DNA of 64,000 bases from Pomphorhynchus laevis (taxonomy: Eukaryota; Acanthocephala; Palaeacanthocephala; Echinorhynchida; Pomphorhynchidae), in contig WNNJ02001558.1 in NCBI GenBank assembly GCA_012934845.2, forward strand, positions 1 through 64,000, in the 5' to 3' direction. Numbering within the stretch: position 1 is the first letter of the stretch; each line of letters starts with the position of its first letter. Position numbers and translations under genes: made by a program. Below, piece after piece: positions 11,877 to 24,179 of this stretch. The notes beneath the pieces are model-generated. The model was not told the origin of the DNA, did no database searches, and saw nothing but the letters and a program-made list of their open reading frames with translations.

Positions 11877-12209
11877 TCATTTATTTGTCTTTCTCCATCG
11901 ACACTTGCACATATACCATGCGAATAGAATGAATGAGGTTATAAATACCAAAGCTATAGTCGCCATAATAAACATCAACTCGATTCTAAAATATAAATAT
12001 CGTTACTAATTCATTTTTATTTATATACTTACTGATTGCTGTTCCAAATCGACGATACATTACTGCGACTAAAAGGGATGTGTCGGTGTAGCACTGAAAA
12101 AAGTCTGGGCCCATGTGATCTGACAAGTTGTGATCCAAGTGCGCCACCAGTGTTGTGAAATCCTTTAAATTTTTTCGCTCCTTTATTTAAAATTCCAAAG
12201 GATCGTTTC
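11877..12209 (-). pseudogene. Small membrane-protein remnant, unit copy 2
   Basis: Same as 5387-5719; the segments and the splice-like signals are unchanged. Confidence 0.45.
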
Positions 12210-13434
12210 CTAAATTTTAAAAATTTCAAAATATGCTACATTTAAATATATATAAAAGCTCATGCTAAAAAACAGTCTACTTACATTTACGATTGTAATA
12301 TTATTATGATGTTCTTCAAAAGATTGTAGTTGTATATTTGCTGCACCAATTTTAAGATTTTTGGTTTTGCACTTTGTCAAATTTTTTAATCATTGTCTTT
12401 GTGCAAAATTTTCTGTTAGTTGCGATTGTATCTTTTGTTCTATTGACCAAAATTTTGCGAGTAACATGTGCAGTAATTGTTGGTTAATTTCTAAAAAAGG
12501 TCATTAGTTTTGAATGTGACTTTGTATTTATTGATGAGATTATTCATCTTTACATTGCTGATCATTTACGCTTTTTTGAATGTCACTTTGTCTTTGTTGT
12601 ACGTACTGAATACCTATGCACATGATATTTTTCTCTTTTTTACAAGCGCACAATTTAATTGTTCAATATTACTAACAAGTAAATCACTTTTATGACACAA
12701 TAAGATAATTAACTGAGTCTATTTATTTTGTAATTTGACTATTTAAATTTGATATGTCTTTTGTACGATGTCTAATCGCAAAATTAAATATTTTAATCTT
12801 AAGATTTCCTATTATTCGAATTTGGATATGGAAAAACATTCAAAATACCATTTAACTCAGTTTTTTAACCTTGTCAGTAGACTCAGTTACCTGATATAAT
12901 TTTTTCTTCTGACATGTTAGTATTGACCGGTGGACTTTTATCTCCGGTAATATTACCTCCGTCAGAAACACTGAAACTATGTATTATTAATACAGCATTA
13001 TTCTTCTAGTTTTCAAGCAAGTTCGATGAATTATATTTTGGATTGTTTTATTCTGTTTCTTATAAATTATCTTGAAACAGTGAGTAATTTGCCTACCAAG
13101 CGTTAAGCAGCTTACACATCCGCCCTAGGCAGTCAAGCCAACAACTAAATACCTCTCATGACCAAATACGATGGCTGCTTGAGGGAGATACGTTGCTTAG
13201 AAGGAGGTTTCACTTTGATCCTATTATAGTGGCCTTCTTTCAGGCAGCTATCTAACTTTCCCCATAATAGAAAATAAAATTGTTACCGAATTTAATTCAT
13301 ACCTCTCTTCACAAGCTACGAAGAGCCTTTCGACTACCCACAAAAGTCGCATTTACAATCGCAATCCGACAAAACTCAAGATCATAGCTAAAATGCTTTA
13401 CCTTCCTAATCCAGCCGCTTCCTTTAAACAGATT

Positions 13435-13629
13435 CTATCGACTGAATACTGGAGTTTTAGATATAGGCTTTAGCTGAGTAGAGGCAGAACGAGTATTGCT
13501 CGTCTTATGCCCTCCCAGTCTTTCTTCTGGAAGATATTCAAGAATGAGAAGTTTGTCTGCTGGTGTAAGAGGGTATCGAGTAGATTGGTAGCGTTCGCCT
13601 TGTTCAAGTCTTAGAGGAGTCACTATCAC
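13435..13629 (-). CDS. Conserved 64-codon ORF, copy 3
   Basis: Same as copy 2. Unknown function. Confidence 0.35.
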   Translation of the reverse strand: MIVTPLRLEQGERYQSTRYPLTPADKLLILEYLPEERLGGHKTSNTRSASTQLKPISKTPVFSR

Positions 13630-13844
13630 TGCATAATATGGAGCAACCCTGTTTCTTCAACCAATCACACCTTGAGGTGACTTCAGGAGTAGGGATATAT
13701 CCGTTGCGGATATCCTTAACTCCTAAGGCCCACTACCGTGCATCTCCAAAATCGCCGCTCTACTTTCTTCTCAAATTTGTCAGCTTTTGACAGCCGATCA
13801 AAGTAGAGTAGTGGCCGTCACAATGCTGTTAGCATCACCATCTG

Positions 13845-14538
13845 ATGCTGCCAGCATCAGTCGTTGAATATTTTTTATCAAAGAAAAAATCGGTTTCATG
13901 TTCAACAGACCTGCGACCCATTATTATTCAAAATTTCCTCATATCCATTTACGAAAAAGCGCCTGCGCGTAGAATCCGCGATCATTTATGTAGGCGTAAT
14001 TTAATTCCACCAAGTTTTTATGGGTTTGTCAAAGGACGCTCGTTTGATTCAACAATTGGTGAAGTGCATAAGTTTTGTCAGGATAATTTTTAATAGCTTG
14101 CTGTAACTGTTTTTCTTGATTTTTCTGCTGCATTTGACAGAATTTCTGTTCCCTTCGTTATCTCCTCTCTCAGGAACCTCGTGTTGCCTGCGAGAATTGT
14201 TAACACGGTGGTGGTATTGCTGAATACCAAGTAGTTCTATTCTGAAGACAACCCTGATGCACGTAAGTTCTACCCTATAACAGGTGTGCCTCAATGTGTC
14301 CCACTTTCTACAATCCTATATAGTAGAAATATCTTATATCTCATGGCGCCACTGCGACCAAAAAGAAGCTTTAGAGACTTGCACTCCATGTATTCTCCTC
14401 AAGTTTGCAGCCTCGACCACTACCCATCTTAACGGGTCGAGTAAAATATCTAAAGTTCACCATTTTAGTGAATTGGTCGGCGAAAGCTTACCTGGATAGA
14501 CTTTTACGTATTCTGAACAGAGCTAGCAATGCTCTGAA
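13845..14538 (+). pseudogene. LINE RT remnant, copy 3
   Basis: Same remnant again, with a few private substitutions (for example a stop near 14231). Confidence 0.8.
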
Positions 14539-14556
14539 GCGGTACTAACATCTGTC

Positions 14557-14598
14557 ATTAAATTGAAAAACCCAAGCACTTGGGTTTTCTAATTTAAT
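14557..14598. repeat. 42-nt hairpin, copy 3
   Basis: Same arms as 1580-1621. Confidence 0.85.
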
Positions 14599-16358
14599 GG
14601 AGTACTTAATCTATCTCGGGATTAGTTTTCTTTTTTAGAGGAATTCGCATAGAGCAAAGACGAAGGTTTCTTAAGTTCCTCATCTCAAGATTATCGACCA
14701 TAGTCCGCCTGGACAGAACTATTAGGTGTTAGATACCCCGAATGGTTCAATCGGAAGGCGACGCGCTGGTGCGGTCGGGGGCTCACATTCCTTTGAACCT
14801 ACGGTCGTGAGTGTTTGAGAAGATAATACAGATAAGTAAGTGATTATTAAAAAATTATAATTATATATAAAATTATTTTTTAAATGAAATACAATTTAAC
14901 AATAATAATGCTAGATCAAAATTTAAAAAATAAATAATATATAATTATAAAGAATTGTTATAAAATTTTACAACAATTAAAATTAAAAACATTAAATATT
15001 AAAAAGACTGTTTTTAGAAAACAAAAGCATTAAATAAAATAAGCATTAGCATTAAATTTTATTGTATTATTCCATATCATCGAGTTAACACGATCAATAC
15101 ATTGCATATTTTAAGAATCTAAATGAATCAGATCAGATTATTAGCACTCGCATTTTATATTATAATTAGAAATAATGAAAATTTTTTATAAGATTTTTTA
15201 ACTTATATCAAGTTAAAATTTAAAATTTAATTTAAAGTCAATTTCTATGAATTGATTAATAAATAACAAATGTTGTAGCAGAATAAGGATTAGAGGTCAT
15301 CAGGAGGAACTGATATGCCATTAAATTTTGGCACCTATTCCTCGACCATACATAACAGCTGTTCCAAATGCGTATTAATGACCAATTTACTCCGATGAAA
15401 TTTGTTTATCTAGTATTATTTTCTAATACAAAGTATATTATTTATTATCCATACATAAAAATGTTTCGCTAATAATTTTAAATTTATTTTTAAGGTTTTT
15501 GTGTTGATTTATATATTTTACTATTTTCTGTTTGATGATATTTTTATAGTAACCTAGTTTAAATATGCATCCATTAAATTATTACAATGATTTTGAAAAA
15601 AACCAATATCGTTACAAATAGTTGCAATTCTTAAAATTTCATATTTAATGTAAGATATTTTATATCTTAAATTAAAGTATGTGTTAGTGCTCATGCAAAA
15701 ATATGCTCTTTGTAAATTTTAATATGTGATCTTTACGATATAAATTTTAAGTAGTTTTAATTGATTTAAATTTTATGTTCATATCTAGATATATACCTTC
15801 TTTATCATTAATATTTGTTTTATTAATAAGAAGGCTAACTAGATAAATTTGTTCGCCTATTAAATAAAAATTATTAGAGTTGAGTACACTTACAGCTTAT
15901 TTAATTAATACATCGAACATATATTTCATATCTTTATATAATTTAGATTTTTTTAAACAGTTATGAACAAATTCATATTATATAACGCATAAAATAAGCC
16001 AGCTTAAATTGGGCTACTAATATCTAACATTAAAACATTTTTTATTTGTCTAAATATATATCTCACTACATTTAATAATCTTGTTTTATCAAAATATTAA
16101 AGCTTCTAATAATTCAATTTTATATATTTAACAACAAAATAGTGTAAAATGATACTGGTATAAAACACTATTTCAGTATTAATTCTAACCAATACATATG
16201 TGACATTTTAAAAATTTTTAATAAATCGTAAATTATTTACATGTCTTTAGCATTTAACTACATTATTGAATTCCATAAAAATCCAATAAAACCTGTGTTT
16301 ATCTGTTATTGTTTTTAATTTACATTAAAAAACAATTTTTACAAGTCACTGTTATAAA

Positions 16359-16618
16359 TTGGGAAAAATTGGTATAAAAATTGAATCAGATAATAAAACT
16401 TTACCTATATTATGCTGTAATCCAAAATTACAAAAATATCAAATAAAATCTATGTTTATATGTAGTGATTTTAAAAGTACATTAAAACCACTTTATATTT
16501 ATATGAATAAAATACATAAAGTAATTAAAGCACACTTCATTAAACTTTGTATAGGATCAAAACACTATTTCAAAATTGATTCTACAAAAGAGTTTAAATT
16601 TAAACTTAAGAGTTTAAA
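16359..16618 (+). mobile_element. PLE RT finger fragment, unit copy 3
   Basis: Same as copy 2, with one Leu-to-His change. Confidence 0.65.
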
Positions 16619-18363
16619 TTTTTTTATTATTGTGTTGATTTATATATTTTACTATTTTCTGTTTGATGGTATTTTTATAGTAACCTAGTTTAAAATATGC
16701 ATCAATTAAATTATTTTAATGATTTTGAAGAAAGCCAATGTCGTGACAAATTGCTGGAATTCTTCAAATTTCATTATTTAATGTATTATATTTTATATTA
16801 TATGGTATGTGTGAATGTTCATGCAAAAAAATGTTTCTTTAAATTTAAAATAAAAGTCAATTTATTTTTAGCAATATTGTATTGACTTATATAACTTACT
16901 ATTTGCTGTTTGATTTTGTTTTTATTGTTAACTATCTTAAAATATATCAATTAAATTATTTAAAATGTCGTATCAAAATCTCGTATTAAAACATGTCTTT
17001 ATTTCGCTACATTTCTATTCGTACCTAATAACTACATATGGTGGTTGTAGATCACTAAAAATATTTCGAGAAACCGAAACCTGATAAAATGACATATAAT
17101 CTTTTTTCTGATAGATCCATCGTATAACATTTATTAGTCAATTCATAAAAATTGACTTTTATTTTAAATTTCAATTTTAACTTGATATAAATATAAATTC
17201 TAAAAATTCTTATATAATTGTTAATTATTTATGTAGAATTTATTAAATAAATGAACTTATTAATAAATTTATGTAAAATATTTTAAAAATACTTAGAATC
17301 AGATATCTGATCTGATTTAATTAAAAATCAAATAATTTTAACAATTCAATTTATCAATAATTATAAAAAACATAATTATTTAAAATAATTTTTGATAATT
17401 TCTTATTTGTTATTATTTAGTTTTTTATTTTTATTTATCATTATGTTCAATTTATTTATAATTTAAAAATGCAGATTAAGTTATCTTATCTGATTTTATG
17501 AACCGAGTTACAGATATAATACAATATGTATGAGAATTACGATTAGAAGTCATCACGAGGAACTGTTCTGTAGCTTAACCAAACATATCAGCGTGTTAAA
17601 ATATTTATATATTATCATATATAATAATTTTTTATTATTTATTGATTTAGCATAAGTATTTTTATTTATTTTAAACAGCCTACTCAATATATGAATCTTA
17701 ATTTGACATTATAATTAATAATTTAAGTGTAAGTGAACAAGCGGTGCATGTAAAAGTAATCTAATGTGGCCCTCTTTTATGTTGGGTCAAGGAATAGTGG
17801 CCGAAACCTGATAACATATCAGTTCCTCCTGTTGACGTATAATCCTTATAAGAATGCATCGTATTTTATTTATTAGTCAATTAATAAGAATTGACAAATA
17901 ATTTAAATAAATATTTATTTATTAAAAAAGCTGCGTAAAGCAGCTTGCACTTTAAAATGTTAACTGTTCTCGTGATCACGTTTAAAAGACCTAGTAATGC
18001 ATGTTACTATAAATATCTCTTATTTATCAGTTATTTTTTTTAATAAACTAATAAGAAAAAGTCGTTGTTTCAGAATTTGGATCAGAGGTCAACTAATAGA
18101 TAATCTTTTAAAATTTTAAACCTGGATGTATTTAAGCTTTCGTCATTAATTAGTAACTTTAGTATGATAAAACGTTATTATATAACGAATTGTAAATTTT
18201 GTCTCATCGATTAACAACTTACAGTTTACAGTCGAAATAATTTACAATTTAATGTCGAAAAACATTTTAACAATTTTCAGTTGATACAGAAATTTAAATA
18301 AAAAAGAAAACAAGGTTAGAGTCAAAACCAAATTTAGTTAAATAAACATAAAGTTTAATAAAA

Positions 18364-18696
18364 TCATTTATTTGTCTTTCTCCATCGACACTTGCACATA
18401 TACCATGCGAATAGAATGAATGAGGTTATAAATACCAAAGCTATAGTCGCCATAATAAACATCAACTCGATTCTAAAATATAAATATCGTTACTAATTCA
18501 TTTTTATTTATATACTTACTGATTGCTGTTCCAAATCGACGATACATTACTGCGACTAAAAGGGATGTGTCGGTGTAGCACTGAAAAAAGTCTGGGCCCA
18601 TGTGATCTGACAAGTTGTGATCCAAGTGCGCCACCAGTGTTGTGAAATCCTTTAAATTTTTTCGCTCCTTTATTTAAAATTCCAAAGGATCGTTTC
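18364..18696 (-). pseudogene. Small membrane-protein remnant, unit copy 3
   Basis: Same as 5387-5719. Confidence 0.45.
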
Positions 18697-19295
18697 CTAA
18701 ATTTTAAAAATTTCAAAATATGCTACATTTAAATATATATAAAAGCTCATGCTAAAAAACAGTCTACTTACATTTACGATTGTAATATTATTATGATGTT
18801 CTTCAAAAGATTGTAGTTGTATATTTGCTGCACCAATTTTAAGATTTTTGGTTTTGCACTTTGTCAAATTTTTTAATCATTGTCTTTGTGCAAAATTTTC
18901 TGTTAGTTGCGATTGTATCTTTTGTTCTATTGACCAAAATTTTGCGAGTAACATGTGCAGTAATTGTTGGTTAATTTCTAAAAAAGGTCATTAGTTTTGA
19001 ATGTGACTTTGTATTTATTGATGAGATTATTCATCTTTACATTGCTGATCATTTACGCTTTTTTGAATGTCACTTTGTCTTTATTGAACGTACTGAATAG
19101 CTAGGCACATGATCTTTTTCTCTTTTTTTACAAGCGCACAATTTAATTGTTCATTATTACTAACAAGTAAATCACTTTTATGACACAATAAGATAATTAA
19201 CTGAGTCTATTTATTTTGTAATTTGACTATTTAAATTTGATATGTATTTTGTATTATGTCTAATCGCAAAATTAAATATTTAAATCTTAAGATTT

Positions 19296-20931
19296 CCCAG
19301 CCCAATGATAGTGAGGGAATCGAAGTTAACTGCTGGTACCTCGTTGACGGCATCGTTGGAGGCAACCCTGAGGCTGTGGCTAATACCCTCAACAAACTAG
19401 AGAAGGCGTTCCACGTTTTGAACCTGAACTTAAATTGGGCAAAGACTGAAGTTACCGGTGATCCGGTAGCTGTTCGGAAGTGCATTTCGCTGTGCACAGA
19501 ACGTCCATCTGCAAATATGACATGTAATTTTCATGTGCTTGGAACACCCATTGGTGACGATATTTTCGTAAACTCACACCTGCACGAGCAAGCTTTCCCC
19601 AAGCTAAAACAAGCAATCGACGCTGTTTCTTCGCTTCCAGATCCGCAGATTGCATATTTGCTGTTGCGTCATTGTGTCGCCGGCCCAGTGATCAATCATT
19701 TCAACCGTACAATTCCACCCCTAGTAATGGAAAGTTTTTTACATAGGTTTGACCAGGAAGTCATGCAAGCCTTTGAGCGAATAACAGCGACTCAATTAAA
19801 TGAGGCCACTCGACAACAAGTTGCGCTCCCTCTAAACCTTGGAGGACTCGGTCTGCGGAGTGGAGAGAAGCACTCATTTTGCGCGTATATCTCTAGCATA
19901 TTGTCGGTTGCACGTAATGGATCGCGCGACCCCAGAGAGTACGTAGGTTATGATGACACTTTGAGTCGGATGGTCAGTATGTTACAAAATGAGTTTGAAC
20001 CTCCTGCCAACACAAAACAATCACGAATGTCATTTATGGTCGATAAGAAGTCACATGAATGATTGCTCGGTCAAGCGAACCAATTTGATAGAGCGCGACT
20101 ACTCGCAATAGCAAGAGAGCCTGCAAGTACCTGGCTGCAAGTAACCCCCTGTCAAATCCAACGAGTAGATCTAACGCCGCCACAATTTTGTATCCTCGTG
20201 CGTCTATGGTTGGGACTAGCCATTTTCCCAAAGAAACATCGGTGCGACCGTTGCCTTCGTTCATCGGATATTTATGGTCTGCACGCGCTCACATGTCAAT
20301 ACGGGGGACATCGAGGCCTTCGTCATGATGGCATTCGAGATGTTTTATTCCATGCGGCGCAGAATGCTCGAATGCACGTCTCGCTAGAACCACAGAGATT
20401 ATTGCCTGATCTTCGTGAAAGACCAGCAGATATCTTGATACATGGAGACCCCCCCCAGAAGCGGTGGATTTTGCAGTTACGCACCCACAACAGAGTGGTT
20501 TCCTGGCAGAAGCTGCTATTTCAGAAGGCTACGCAGCAGCGGCATATGCTGCCAATGTTAAGGATCGAAAATACCGAGCGCGTATGGAGGTCCATGGTTA
20601 TGTGTTCACACCCGCTGTTGTTGAGGTGTTTAGAGGTTGGAATGTCAAGGTCGAACAATTAATTAGACGTATCGCTGGTAATGTTAGTAAAGTTCGGGGT
20701 ATTCCCTATAGCGTAGCGGTTACCAAGTTGTTCCAACGTGCCTCAGTGGCCCTTATGCGTGGTAACGCCTGCGCGCTATTGACCTCACTTGGAATATCCT
20801 ACTCGTCTAGTTCATGGGGACCCCCTCCGGTAACCCATGAACCGCTCGAACGATTTTTCGAAGAAAGCCAAGATGAGATGCAAAAGTCACAAAAACAACA
20901 TAGCATCGAAGATATGGTTGACAAAGAATGA
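19296..20931 (+). pseudogene. RT C-terminal half with CCHC and restriction-like endonuclease
   Basis: The frame opens at 19256, but its first ~13 codons come from unit flank. WYLVDGIVGGNPEAV corresponds to the YLDDGxxGG catalytic box of this RT group, with the first Asp replaced by Val, so the polymerase would be dead. Next come VLGTPIGDD and LPLNLGGLGLRS (thumb). HRCDRCLRSSDIYGLHALTC then RHD is the CCHC knuckle typical of R2/R4/NeSL-type LINEs. RPADIL ... VDFAVTHP is the PD-(D/E)XK-like core. One in-frame TGA lies at 20060-20062. The frame changes at the run of eight C (20449-20456). The tail (to 20931) is acidic and Gln-rich. Confidence 0.75.
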
Positions 20932-22070
20932 GCACCTTTAAAGAAAAACTTACTGACAGGGAAGATAATGAGATGATCCATCTGACCACTGACGTATTCC
21001 TGACAGCAGAAGAACTCGAAAACTTTGATGAATCTTCCATTCCATCCAAAAAACAACAGCATGAAGGTCTCAATCAGGGTTACAGCGAAGGTTCGCCTCT
21101 TAATATGGCGAAATGTGTCGATGACCTGACAATCTCTCATCCGTCTCCAAACCACTTAGTCTTAACGGAGGAATTTTATTCACGAAATAATGGCTATTAC
21201 AGCGACGCAGAAAGCCAACACGCGCCATCCAAACGAATTGTATCGCAAAGTCATTCACGTCCTATCGGTTTCCCCAATATAGACAACAGTTATTTTTTGA
21301 ACGCTATCCTGAGGTCCCACTTTTGCCTCGATATGTTCATGATCTATGTTCGCACACAACACGCTTTCAGCGAGATTCTTAATTGCTTTAGGAAAAAACG
21401 GGAATCAATTGACAATCAACCATTTGGCGTAACACGATTCACAGTCAAAGCAATCAGAAAACGAAATCGGCAATATCGTACGGTTACGCACCCGCCTACT
21501 GACATTGAAAACCGCGTCGTTACATTTTTGGGACATATGAATTGCCTCGCCGACATATTAGAACATGCAAATAGTAAACAGGGTACAGTCAAGAGAGCCC
21601 TACGGGGTATACTGGACCTGACCCCACTCGAGAAACTTAGACAACATGACGCACACGAGATGTTGCTCTCTATTTTTGACCTACTACCCGGTTGCGATGA
21701 CCTCTTCTCGTTTACGGTGTGTAATACCCTACGATGCACTCAATGTGACGCAGTGACTCAATCAGAAGACGTGAGTTTCGATCTCTGTCTTGGTACTAGA
21801 TTGGGCGGGGCCATGAAAGTCAAAGACGCTAACTCAATCCCACAGCCACGGCCCGAATGGAAAACTGACTATCCAGATGAGTGCGATCTAAATGCCTGTG
21901 TGCAAAAGAGGTTTGGTGATGAGATGGTTGACGGTTTCATGTGCATCCATTGCGGGGAGTATGGTGTAAAGATCAGCCGAAAAATTAACTCACTTCCGTC
22001 AATGTTGATAATCTCATTGCTGCGCTTCGGAATCCCATCGAAAAGACAAAAAAGAAGGAGAAAGTCATGA
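20928..22070 (+). CDS. Ubiquitin-specific protease-like ORF, inactive-looking and truncated
   Basis: 380 codons. The ATG overlaps the TGA of the endonuclease ORF (ATGA), an arrangement that suits coupled re-initiation. After a ~110-residue acidic, low-similarity N-terminus comes GFPNIDNSYFLNAILRS (114-130), the USP Cys box, with Tyr122 where the nucleophilic Cys should be (TAT; one G-to-A change from TGT). RQHDAHEML (238-246) is the Gln-Asp-Ala-His box. C270xxC273 and C339xxC342 form the USP zinc site. LPSMLIISLLRFG (356-368) is the usual LPxxLxxxLxRF strand. The frame then ends in a basic tail, before any GHY-type His box. As it stands it could bind but not cleave ubiquitin, if it is expressed. 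The family call is strong; its role in the element is inference. Confidence 0.75.
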   Translation: MSTFKEKLTDREDNEMIHLTTDVFLTAEELENFDESSIPSKKQQHEGLNQGYSEGSPLNMAKCVDDLTISHPSPNHLVLTEEFYSRNNGYYSDAESQHAPSKRIVSQSHSRPIGFPNIDNSYFLNAILRSHFCLDMFMIYVRTQHAFSEILNCFRKKRESIDNQPFGVTRFTVKAIRKRNRQYRTVTHPPTDIENRVVTFLGHMNCLADILEHANSKQGTVKRALRGILDLTPLEKLRQHDAHEMLLSIFDLLPGCDDLFSFTVCNTLRCTQCDAVTQSEDVSFDLCLGTRLGGAMKVKDANSIPQPRPEWKTDYPDECDLNACVQKRFGDEMVDGFMCIHCGEYGVKISRKINSLPSMLIISLLRFGIPSKRQKRRRKS

Positions 22071-22212
22071 AGCCGCTCACAATGGCAGACAATGAAAAGA
22101 CTTAAACAATAGTGGGCGCAAAACATTAACAGTTGTAACACTTTTATGTTGTACTTTTCAGTTTGTATTTTGTTTTTTATTTATTAATATTCAAGCATAT
22201 TATTTAAAAAAA
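22071..22212 (+). other. 3' UTR and A-run of the RT/USP element
   Basis: Non-coding. An alternative frame runs over the ORF end (IEKTKKKEKVMKPLTMADN) for ~20 codons and looks like the original USP continuation after a frame change near 22035. The T-rich 3' end closes with eight A just before unit sequence resumes. Confidence 0.55.
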
Positions 22213-23854
22213 ATCGAGTTGATGTTTATTATGGCGACTATAGCTTTGGTATTTCTAACCTCATTCATTGTATTCGCATGGTATATGTGCAAGTGTCGAT
22301 GGAGAAAGACAAATAAATGATTTTATTAAACTTTATGTTTATTTAACTAAATTTGGTTTTTGACTGTAACTTTGTTTTCTTTTTTATTTAAATTTCTGTA
22401 TCAAGTGAAAATTTTTAAAATGTTTTTCGACATTAAATTGTAAATTATTTCGACTGTAAACTGTAAGTTGTTAATCGATGAGACAAAATTTACAATTCGT
22501 TATATAATAACTTATTATCATACTAAAGTTACTAATTAATGACAAAAGCTTAAATACATCCAGGTTTAAAATTTTAAAAGATTATCTATTAGTTGACCTC
22601 TAATCCTAATTCTGAAACAACGACGTTTTCTTATTAGTTAATTTAAAAAAATTAACTGATAAATAAGAGATATTTATAGTAACATGCATTACTAGGTCTT
22701 TTAAACGTGATCACGAGAACAGTTAACATTTTAAAGTGCAAGCTGCTTTACGCAGCTTTTTTAATAAATAAATATTTATTTAAATTATTTGTCAATTCTT
22801 ATTAATTGACTAATAAATAAAATACGATGTATTCTTATAAGGATTATACGTCAACAGGAGGAACTGATATGTTATCAGGTTTCGGCCACTATTCCTTGAC
22901 CCAACATAACAGAGGGCCACATTAGATTACTTTTACATGCACCGCTTGTTCACTTACACTTAAATTATTAATTATAATGTTAAATTAAGATTCATATATT
23001 GAGTAGGCTGTTTAAAATAAATAAAAATACTTATGCTAAATCAATAAATAATAAAAAATTATTATATATGATAATATATAAATATTTTAACACGCTAATA
23101 TGTTTAGTTAAGCTGCAGAACAGTTCCTCATGATGACTTCTAATCGTAATTCTCATACATATTGTATTATATCTGTAACTCGGTTCATAAAATCAGATAA
23201 GATAACTTAATCTACATTTTTAAATTATAAATAAATTGAACATAATGATAAATAAAAAAAACAAAATAATAACAAATAATAAATTATCAAAAATTATTTT
23301 AAATAATTATGTTTTTATAATTATTGATAAATTGAATTGTTAAAATTATTTGATTTTTAATTAAATCAGATCAGATATCTGATTCTAAGTATTTTTAAAA
23401 TATTTTACATAAATTTATTAATAAGTTCATTTATTTAATAAATTCTACATAAATAATTAACAATTATATAAGAATTTTTAGAATTTATATTTATATCAAG
23501 TTAAAATTGAAATTTAAAATAAAAGTCAATTTTTATGAATTGACTAATAAATATTATACGATGGATTTATCAGAAAAAAGATTATATGTCATTTTATCAG
23601 GTTTCGGTTTCTTCGAAATATTTTTAGTGATCTACAACCACCATATGGTAGTTATTAGGTACGAATAGAAATGTAGCGAAATAAAGACATGTTTTAATAC
23701 GAGATTTTGATACGACATTTTAAATAATTTAATTGATATATTTTAAGATAGTTAACAATAAAAACAAAATCAAACAGCAAATAGTAAGTTATACAAGGCA
23801 ATACAATATTGCTAAAAATAAATTGACTTTTATTTTAAATTTACAAGAAACATA

Positions 23855-24118
23855 TTTTTGCATGAGCATACATGCATTCCATATAACATCAAATATAATT
23901 CATTAAATAATGAAATTTTAAGAATTGCAACAATATGTAATGATATAAACTTTCTTCAAAATCATTTAAATAATTTAATAGATACATATTTTAAACTAGG
24001 TTACTATAAAAATAACATCAAGCAGAAAATATTAAAATATATAAATCAACACAATAATATAAAGAACAAATTTAAACTCTTAATTGGCAAATTTTTATGG
24101 ATGGATAATAAATAATAT
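23855..24118 (+). mobile_element. PLE RT C-terminus (thumb), open frame
   Basis: 85 codons ending FLWMDNK then TAA. HTCIPYNIKYNSLNNEILRI and NNLIDTYFKLGYYKNNIKQ match the HPxxIKxxIxxxxxxR and LxxxFxxRGYP stretches that follow the YIDD palm in Penelope-like RTs. Upstream RT is absent. It is followed by the conserved PLE terminal box (24180-24330) and, head to tail, by the next PLE. Confidence 0.65.
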
Positions 24119-24179
24119 ACTTTGTATTAGAATAAGATACAAGATAGTTTTATCAGAGGAAATATATCATTAGCATGTA

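Larger units (their letters stand above)
6488..12977 (+). repeat. Tandem unit, copy 2
   Basis: Full second copy with the same content and order as copy 1. Its PLE RT-finger frame is open from 9871, where copy 1 is shifted, so the copies have diverged slightly since duplication. The close similarity suggests recent duplication or ongoing homogenisation. Confidence 0.95.
12978..19295 (+). repeat. Tandem unit, copy 3 (cut at its right end)
   Basis: Third copy. It matches the others up to aagatttcc near 19295. There the sequence switches to an unrelated, GC-richer retroelement. The last ~170 bp of the unit, including the palindromic junction, are missing here. Confidence 0.93.
19296..22212 (+). 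mobile_element. 5'-truncated RLE-type retroelement with a USP-like second ORF
   Basis: A GC-richer block sits between plus-oriented unit (left) and inverted unit (right). It carries in order an RT end, a CCHC knuckle, a PD-(D/E)XK-like endonuclease, a protease-like ORF joined by ATGA, a ~140-bp 3' UTR and a short A-run at 22205-22213. The A-run and the 5' truncation inside the RT palm fit target-primed reverse transcription of a non-LTR element. Related RT pieces lie at 26990-28870 and 40191-41282. The flanks are in opposite orientation, so an inversion breakpoint coincides with the element. Confidence 0.7.

Noticed and set aside
20034-21155. Several minus-strand ORFs of 76-118 codons
   Set aside because: Shadows of the RT/endonuclease and USP-like frames on the plus strand.
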